A stretch of 64,000 bases of DNA from Rhodeus uyekii (taxonomy: Eukaryota; Chordata; Actinopteri; Cypriniformes; Acheilognathidae), in the NCBI GenBank assembly GCA_037043235.1, contig JAWRVZ010000004.1:6041501-6105500 (forward strand), read 5' to 3'. Positions 56,411 to 64,000 of this stretch are shown piece after piece (position 1 is the first letter of the stretch; each line of letters opens with the position of its first letter). The position numbers were made by a program, and so were the translations under genes. Under the pieces are notes generated by a model, which was given only the letters and a program-made list of their open reading frames with translations, made no database searches and had not been told where the DNA came from.

Positions 56411-59400
56411 AACAGAAAATGGTCAAATACATTTGCAGAAAGGTCTGAAATTGTTTGTGACTCAGTTTGATTCATTCAGACACTCACACACGTTTGTAGT
56501 GGTTTCTCACACTGAAATATTAACAGGATTTACTTTATAAAATACAAAACAGAAAGAGCGCTGGATGTGGACAGCATTTACCAACAATCCGGGGACTGGA
56601 AACAAAACTTGTAAGTCTGTGATTTAGATACTTTTTATGATGAGTAAATGACAACATTGCAGGTAACATAATTTATATTCATAACCAGAAAATTGCATGA
56701 AAATATTGGGACACGCCTAGAATGCTAAATCTAATTGGTCCTTCGTGGCTTTCAGAGATGAGATATTTTGCCATTTTTACTGTCTGTTTTTCTTACTAAG
56801 AGTTTTAAGAGAATACATGTCTTTACAATTTATATTAAAATGGGGTGTTATTCATTTAATTTATTTGGTTATTTGAGTACTATTATTATACTCTATTATT
56901 TTGTGACATATGTGATATTGACTAGCTGACTTATCCCTCTCTAAACTGATTTTCAGAGAGCATTAGGTCTATTCCTTTAATAACTGAGGATAACCACTAT
57001 TCAAATATTGCCAAAACATGGTGCAAATCAACAGCTTGGCCTTTCCAGTGTCTTTTTCCGGAATGGTAAAAAGTAACAGTACAGTAAAGTATTCTACATG
57101 TGTACAGTATTCAATGTTTCTGCTTTTTGACACATGCTTATTTATAGCATGTATTTCATCACTAGGGATTCAGAGTTTCCTAAGGGGATGTTTAAAACTG
57201 GATCATATCCCAGGAGACCCCTGCTAGCCTGCATCTGACAGCTAAAAGATCACTACATGTATATGCTCAACAACAAATCATATCCACATAGAAGCCAGAA
57301 AGGCAAGACCTTAATGCAAACTAGCACTTTGAATTCATCGACTTATCCTGCTCTGTTTGAAATATGAAGTGTTATAAATGATGTTGTATTCCCACGGTGC
57401 TGCTGTTCTGTGGAAGAACAGGAAGTGAGTGAGCTTCTGATATTTTCTTGCTTATATTTCTCAATGTAGGTTAGAGGAAGGTAGGTGTGAGGCCCAGGTG
57501 TTGTGTGATTCTACATAGCATTGTCTGAAACAATACACGCCTTTGAAAAGGAAATGCAATATGGAACCACCAAATTTATGCAGGAATGTATGTGTGTATG
57601 TGTTCAACTTTTGGCTGCCCTCCAAACACGGAAGAAACAGAATGCAGGGTTTTATTTCTCACATCCTTTTCTCTCTTTCTCTCTATCTCTGATGGCAGTT
57701 CTAATTAGCGCTTTTAATTTACATAACTTTGGATTTGCTACTCATCCATGTAGATTATGCATTTATACTAATTGTAGTGAACTCACAATTGGTTGCTCTT
57801 TAGGGTTAATGCATATTGCCGTACATATTTATATATTGGTTTATTCATTTAAAATCTTCAATTACATACATCAGATCACTAAAATGCATTTGACCACTTG
57901 CATTCGTCTGAACAAGATCTGACCGCATTTTAGCCAATCAGGAAACCTGGAGGCAGCTCTCAGCCAATGGTACGAGTTTGTAAAACTGGGAGTGTTTGTG
58001 AAACGTGCTTTGCAAAAGTCATTATTTTGCTCATGGATCTTTTTAAAATGCCTAACCATAAGTAGAAAACATACCAATGTACATGATACCTAAAATCGTG
58101 GCTTGTTAAGGAAAGGTGTAATTTAAGAGTTTTGCCTATTGGATAATAAAAGAGGAAAACAAAATCCAATTTTCAAAATACATTGAAGGAGGAACCCAAA
58201 TCATATCTAGGGAGCAGAATATCATAGAGACACTATAGCAACCATAGAACGACAAAATACCAGTACCAAGTTTTTTTTAATTTTGTCTGTAAGCAACAAC
58301 CAATAATAATTCTAATTTTGCAAACCAAAACAAGTGCATAGTAATGACCGGGGAACCACTCACAACACTAGAGTCATGGCAGCAAGGTTCGCATGGAAGT
58401 ACATTTTGTTCAACTACTGACAATAAAATAAAAAATAAAGTAAATTTTGCAATTCTATTTGTTGCCGTTAGTGGTGAAGAAAGTGATAAGAGCAGGTTTA
58501 ATATTATGAGAAATCTATTGGTCAATATAATAGGTATAAAAATATAATAAAAAAAGCTAAGCTGTGAGTGACATATGTACAGTTCATTCAATTGGTTGTA
58601 TTATGTATTGTATAATGTAACAATCGACAGGTTCATCATCTCTGTCCCACTACCTCTCCAAATGTTATCCAAAATTGCATAATTTCCTACTATATAGTAG
58701 CGAAAAACAGTATGACAAAAGACAAAATTAGTATATCCGAATTCACAGTATACTCTTAAAAGAGTTGTCAGAAAGTATTCAGATGACCTACTTCTTCCTA
58801 TTTTGAAGTGTGCATATGACGGACATGAGGCCACAGGAGAGGATTTGTGAATGCTGGTAGGTCACGTGATAATGACAGCATAGCAAATGTAGAATGTCAG
58901 GATTACATTTGCTCTACACACATTAATATTATGTAGAGCATACTTTTTAGCAGTCATGAAGTAATTACATACTACCTGCTCAAGAGAGTACGTGATTTCC
59001 GATGCAAGCATGGTTATGGACTTGCTGTGATCACAACCTAATGAACAGACGTTGATTCCGCACAGCCAAATTGTAAACATACGTCTACCCTGAGGACTGT
59101 TGACCTTTTACTTCATTTGTTATGACTGTATTTGATCAAATCACTTGCAAACTTTATCTCCGAACTGATGATTTTTCTCAATGTGAAGAGGGAAGACAGC
59201 AGGGAATCTCCCCTTATCACTCCTGTGCCTCACGAGAGAGATACACCCCAACCACCACTGATATCTTCACTTATTCAGCGTGGCATCCTTTCGAGCCGGG
59301 GCGCGCCATTCGCCTATTTATTTAAATGCTATCAATATTTAATTTGCAAACGTGTTGCAGAAGATCACAAGAGCACTCACAAAGGACCCCGGGCTGAATA

Positions 59401-59709
59401 TGCAACGCCTTGATAAATATTTTAGCACTCCATTTCGCCAGCTCCCCCACTGACTCACTGTGTGCCGCGAGCTGATGCATGCAAGAATTAAACATGTTAT
59501 AGAAGTATTTGTTCTTGAAAAAAGGAACAAAACAAGCAGGGCATTGCTGAGGTGAGACATTCAGGAAAGGAGCATTTAAGTTTGATATCGCTTCATTATT
59601 GAAACAATTAGGCACTCTCACATACTGTACATCGGTGTATTTATTTCAGTCAACATTTTTGCTCAGTTATTGGTCATTCCTACTATGCAGTACATTCTCA
59701 TATTGGATA

Positions 59710-60063
59710 TACAGTAATCCCTCGTCACTTCACGGACACAAAAATAGTCATAGAAAAATAAAAGTTCAAAAATACCACTTTATCAGCAGCTGTGTTGAAG
59801 AAAGCAGCGTTGTTTTATCGTGATGCGCAAGAGAAACGGTTTTCCAGGATGCCAGACAAAGAGAGAAACTCTCTCAGAGGCTTTGTACACACCCACGGGC
59901 ACTCAGACAAGACACGTGATTGATCTCATTCTTCAAGATCGAAGAATGAGAGCACGAGTGGATGTATCCCGTGAGCTGATTGGCTGATCCTACTTCGCGG
60001 ATTTTCACCTATCGCGGGGGTTTTCCGGTCCACATTAACCGCGATAAACGAGGGATTACTGTA
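59710..60063. mobile_element. Tigger/mariner-like MITE with TA duplication
   Basis: TACAGTAATCCCTCGT at the left and its perfect reverse complement ACGAGGGATTACTGTA at the right, with TA at both outer ends. The right end extends to AACCGCGATAAACG. Such CAGTAATCCCTCG ends with TA target sites fit pogo/Tigger-type elements. No transposase remains in the 354 bases. Confidence 0.75.
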
Positions 60064-60117
60064 AGTGTAAGTCGCTATTTCTATGAAATGTAAAACATAT
60101 AAATAGTCTTCATATAA

Positions 60118-60240
60118 AGGGGTCCTCAAGTTGTTCCAAATGTGTATGAATTTGTTTCCTCTGCTGAATACAAAATAAGATGTTTTGAAGAATGTTTGTA
60201 ACCTAAGAGTTGATAGAGGGTTAGAGTTGATAAAGACTTT
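60118..60240 (+). mobile_element. Foldback MITE, half copy
   Basis: Contains TCAAGTTGTTCCAAATGTGT and ATGTTTTGAAGAATGTTTGT, one arm of the MITE seen at 25714 and 41105. Confidence 0.55.
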
Positions 60241-60354
60241 TGACAGCATGTCATAATTTTGCAGGTGAAGCAGCTACACAAATCTCGATAAGTATCAACA
60301 ATGTTTTTTTATGAATTCTGTAGTGTTTGAGTTGGTTTGTCTCACTATAAAACT

Positions 60355-60655
60355 TCCCCATAAGCAGATTCCTTGTCAAAGTTTAAAAGACTACTAAAAA
60401 CACACCTCTTCCATGAGCACCTAACATGACACACACCACACCTCACACACAAAAAATTAAAAATTTAAAATAACCTTATTTCTTTCTCTATTCCCCATGC
60501 TTGTGCTACTTGTGTTCAGAATGTTTGATACTTTGTATTGTAAGCACTCTTATGTGTTTTTGAATCTTTTGGACAAATCGCTTCTTTACTCCTCAAATTG
60601 TGAGTCGCTTTGGATAAAAGCATCTGCTAATTGAATAAATGTACATGCAAAAAGT
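60355..60655 (+). mobile_element. LINE 3' end with shared SINE-like tail
   Basis: Reads SKFKRLLKTHLFHEHLT and stop at about 60375-60429, an L2-like ORF2 C-terminus. The end GAGTCGCTTTGGATAAAAGC then ATCTGCTAATTGAATAAATG is nearly the same as the tail of the tRNA-derived SINEs at 41384 and 55195. SINEs often borrow the tail of their partner LINE, and this is a likely partner. Confidence 0.6.
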
Positions 60656-62689
60656 AAGTCCGCCTGACATTTTTCTTTTAAATTAGTGTTTTTTTATCAT
60701 GCTCCTGAGTTTAGGTTCAGTAATTTCACTTTAATGGCATTGAAAAGGTTATTAGTTATTGAAATGCCTTATTTTCGTAAATGTCACTTCATTTATTGGT
60801 GTTTAACCAATTTTATTGTCTTTTGTCCACTTCTTTGAAAAACAAGACATATTAAATAGTTAAATCACTGAAGATGCAACTGAAAACTACAAACGACAAA
60901 AGCAAAATTCAAAATTTCGAGTGTCTGCCTCATCCGTGTCAAATTACAGCTTTTCTTTAATGGAGCTTATGTCCATTTCTGTCAGAATTACAGCAGCACA
61001 TGAAACACTGTGTTTACATGCTACTCGCTAAATCCTGTCATTGCCATTGTAACAATTTTCTTTACATGCATGCCATCATTCATCTTGAAATCACAAGATT
61101 CAATTTGCTTCATCTGATTGGTTTTTAGTGGACTTAGAGGCTTTTGCTGGCAAAGGGAAGTGGCATCTAGTGGTTTCTGCCAACAGACCAGTGTTTCTCA
61201 ATGGGCTAAGACTGGAATTTAGCGGATTTGAAACAAAAGTACTTGATGCATCTGAAATCTTTATAAATATATGTACTGTATATACGACAAGATATATAAA
61301 ATAGCAAATTAACACAATATATTGAGTATCGAGGGTATGTGGAGCCAGCAAACTAGAAAATCTGCAAGGCCTCAAGGAGCAGCTCCTGTAAAGATTCTCT
61401 CTCCACTCATACGTGGGCATCCATCAATAAGGCAATTGTTTAAGCTCCCAGCAGAGCTCAGCTCTGCCAGTGAAATTTATGAGAGCCAGAGCAAACAGAC
61501 GAGTGGATGAATGGCGAGGGAGAATTCCGCAGGCAGACGGAACAGAGTCCTTAACAATAACAACACAATCAATCAGGTCATACACACTTCACACTCAAGC
61601 CCAGGACTGATCCCTACATCCCCTTTGTATCTTCTGACTGGCTCGTCATTGTGCTTCATGGTAAAAGGCTATTGAGAATGATTAATAGGGCATGTGTCGC
61701 TTGTTTTTATACCAGTCTCAGTCTCAAAGGTGGCATTTGTTCCCATCATCAAATTACTGAGCACATGGATGCAACTTCCTCTGCATATTTTATTTTTTTA
61801 TAATGGATATGGTTGCACATCCATGGAATTGGACAAAGATTTATGCTGTGGCAACAACCTGAAATGACAAAATTGAGTGGCGATAAGAAAGCGGTTTGCA
61901 CTAAACAGATGCGTGGATGATGTTAAGGTCTTCACATCGTTTTCACACTAGAAAAAGCCTCGTGGTTAGCCAAATAGCCGCTGGCATCCTAACAGCAATC
62001 AGTCACTGTATTTTGCTCATTATGCAGCCCACAGGCTGCTGAGAGAAGCTCGGAGGAGGGCTTTATCCACATCGCAGCTGTGAATAGCAAAGCTTAGCCA
62101 GGGTTTGGGTGATGGCTCTTGAATTTACAAAGGGTACATAACGTAGCTACAACTGTGTATAGATAACTACTAGCATGAAGACTGGAGGCAATGAAGAAAA
62201 TCTGAGGTCTAGGGTTGCAAGTGCACATGGGATCGAAGAACAGACGGCAGAAAGTCTTGCCGCAGAGAGGAATTGTGTATTGCCTACATGAAATGATGCA
62301 TCTTTTGAAAAGATGCTACAGGATCGAAACACAATCCGTCCCCACAGCAGTGCAGCAACACAGTGCATGGGGACTTCATTATAGTCTTGACTGTAAAAGA
62401 TTGCCATGATCACAAAGAATATTGTGTACTTGTTTGTTTCTTTTCTCTCTTGGACTATTATTTGTTTTATCTCTCTCACTTTTGCTTTTCTGCCTAGCAT
62501 GCATTTTGCTCCTGCCTGGCAGTGTTATTGGCCAGTCATACTTTAGCAACTGTGGCCCTACGCAGTAATAGTGGAGAAGTTTTTAATTTTTTATAATGGA
62601 AGTCCTGTGTGTTTGCATCGTTTTCAATGAAGTCGTAACGGCAATAGTAACCCAGAGGTTGTACGCATAGTATTTATCTTCCTTTTTCC
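60656..62689. other. Intergenic DNA, nothing recognised
   Basis: Includes GC-richer stretches near 61330-61560 and 62020-62400 without repeat or coding signature. These could be conserved non-coding DNA, which cannot be judged from one sequence. Confidence 0.45.
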
Positions 62690-63010
62690 AGGTCTTTAAA
62701 TAAATCTTAAGAATTAACTACTTTTAGAGAATCCTGAAAAAAGAAACATATCTCGGTTTCCACAAAAATATTAAGCAGCACAACGATTATAATAAGAAAT
62801 GTTTCTTAAGCACCAAATAAGTATATTAGAATGAATTCTGATTGTGTGAGGCTAAACTCTGGAGTAATGGATACTGAAAAATCATATTTGTTGTTACATT
62901 AATAAATTACAATATAATTATGTTATAGATTTCTATAGAATTAGATTATAATACAAAAGTTATTTAAAATTGTAATAATATTTCACAATGCGGCATTTTT
63001 TAATAGTACT
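62690..63010 (-). mobile_element. MITE copy (ATTCAAAAGTTTGGGG type)
   Basis: Complementary motifs GAGAATCCTGAAAAAAG, CACAAAAATATTAAGCAGCA and CTAAACTCTGGAGTAATGGA. Ends are worn. Confidence 0.55.
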
Positions 63011-63099
63011 GTTGGTAACATAATGGCAGCCTTGGTGAGCATAGGAAACTTAAAAAGGGGACATAAAAATAAAAAAAATCTTACTGGGAATCTTATTTT

Positions 63100-63364
63100 G
63101 CCTTGGTCACATGTTCCTTTTTTTTCTAGGTTTTTCTGTCACTCATCAGTTTTCACGGACACTAATCCACTCAGCTATCTGTCGTTTGTTAATCACTGCT
63201 TGTATATAGTCATCACTGTTCCCTCCTGTTGTTGGTTCTTGAGTTTGTGTTAACACTGCTTATGTGTACACGTCTGTTACGATCTCCTTGCTGTTATTAA
63301 AGTTGTGTTGGATCACGTACCTTCATCTTCATCCTTGCCTTGCCTTGCTTTGCCTTTCCGTGAC
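63100..63364 (+). mobile_element. LTR-like sequence
   Basis: C/T-rich sequence with CACTGTTCCCTCCTG, TTATTAAAGTTGTG and an end TTTCCGTGAC, in the style of the other LTRs. Ends are not exact and there is no target duplication in view. Confidence 0.45.
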
Positions 63365-63434
63365 TCCTCAGACTGTTGAATGATAGTGTAACTATTAATT
63401 TAAAGAAATAGAGCAGATAATAATTGTTTGCAGT

Positions 63435-63870
63435 GGTGTCACTTCCTGTTACCCGAAGTCCTGTTTGTCATCTGTCAGTCGTGTCAGTTCTTGCACTTCC
63501 TGTCTGGTGTGTCATTTGTCACTTTCTGTCACAGTCATGTTGTTTCACTTCCAGGTCCCTTCTGTGTATCTCCCCATGCCCTTCATGCACCGGTCATGTT
63601 CATCACTGCCCTCGTTAGTCTCGTCAGGTGTTCCCTATCTCCTCTTGTTTTAAATACCCTCCTGTGTGCTTGTCTTTGTTGGTTGTTGATGTTGAACGAC
63701 CTTGTTATGTTGTTTCCTGTGTGTGGATGCCGTGCTCCTTGTTCTTCTGTGTTCCCCGAAGGTTTTGCACTAAGTTTCTTTTGGTTAATCCAAGTCTTTT
63801 GTTTTCGTGGTTTGAATAAAAGTGTTGCATTGAATGCTGTGATGACTTCTCGACACACAAGCACCTTACA
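63435..63870 (+). mobile_element. Solo LTR
   Basis: Begins TGTCACTTCC. It contains CTCGTTAGTCTCGTCAGG, TGTTTTAAATACCC (TATA-like), a polyadenylation signal GAATAAAAG near 63814, and ends about ACCTTACA. It is closely similar in layout to the LTR at 22254-22581. Open frames here are accidents of the LTR. Confidence 0.65.
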
Positions 63871-64000
63871 ATAAGTGTAACACTTCCTTACCATAAGAAA
63901 CATATCTATTCATTTTTGTATCACTTTCGGAGCACTATTTTAAAAGTGAAATGCATATGCAAACCCATACAAATATGACAAAACATTTTTGCTTCATTGC

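Larger units (their letters stand above)
53997..59709. other. Intergenic DNA
   Basis: Besides the SINE, MITE pieces and GT repeats listed, it holds a possible dispersed repeat at about 58600-58870 (TTTCCTACTATATAGTAGCG). No open frame has domain motifs or splice-supported exons. Confidence 0.5.

Noticed and set aside
62147..62500. 117-codon open frame on the minus strand
   Set aside because: No motif, and codon use looks like random intergenic DNA.
63428..63874. 148-codon open frame on the plus strand
   Set aside because: It coincides with an LTR; composition reflects the C/T-rich LTR sequence.
1..64000. CRISPR arrays, rRNA operons, bacterial operons, functional tRNA genes
   Set aside because: None seen. 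The tRNA-like and 5S-like stretches are SINE heads without intact RNA structure.

Overview
The window is vertebrate nuclear DNA, AT-rich and crowded with transposons, most likely from a cyprinid fish (carp, barb or goldfish type). Two things point there: a split contactin gene with vertebrate-style small exons and GT-AG introns, and a set of dispersed repeats typical of cyprinids (DIRS elements, tRNA- and 5S-derived SINEs, foldback MITEs, solo LTRs). No bacterial-type gene organisation is present. I had only the sequence, so family names rest on motifs and remembered consensus sequences, not on searches.

Left and centre, about 4.8-42 kb, minus strand: the 5' half of a contactin gene (closest in memory to contactin-3). 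Seven coding exons give a signal peptide and the first three Ig domains, about 318 codons with consistent intron phases. The gene runs off the left edge, where the other Ig domains, the fibronectin domains and the GPI signal should lie. A locally GC-richer block at 41.7-42.2 kb, with a good splice donor, is a candidate non-coding first exon and promoter. This implies a first intron of about 12.5 kb.

Right of it, 44.2-49.3 kb, minus strand: a nearly intact DIRS-type tyrosine-recombinase retrotransposon. It has gag, then reverse transcriptase/RNase H with a methyltransferase-like tail, then a tyrosine recombinase overlapping it in another frame. A 44-bp perfect inverted repeat bounds this body. 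Next to its recombinase end lies a 310-bp unit with perfect 57-bp inverted ends. Three decayed relatives lie at 2.8-3.75 kb, 19.2-20.5 kb and 27.7-28.6 kb. The spacer of the end unit lies in opposite orientation, relative to the recombinase gene, in the young copy and in two of the old ones. I consider this the most interesting observation in the window.

The rest is intron or intergenic DNA with layered insertions. Examples are a two-LTR gypsy-like element at 52-54 kb holding a 5S-derived SINE that itself holds a Tc1 remnant; solo LTRs with perfect 5-bp target duplications at 7.3 and 22.3 kb; a LINE tail inside a MITE at 1.0-2.05 kb; an LTR inside another MITE at 39.6-40.4 kb; and a broken hAT transposase at 34.6-35.4 kb. 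No second host gene was found between 42.2 and 64 kb.
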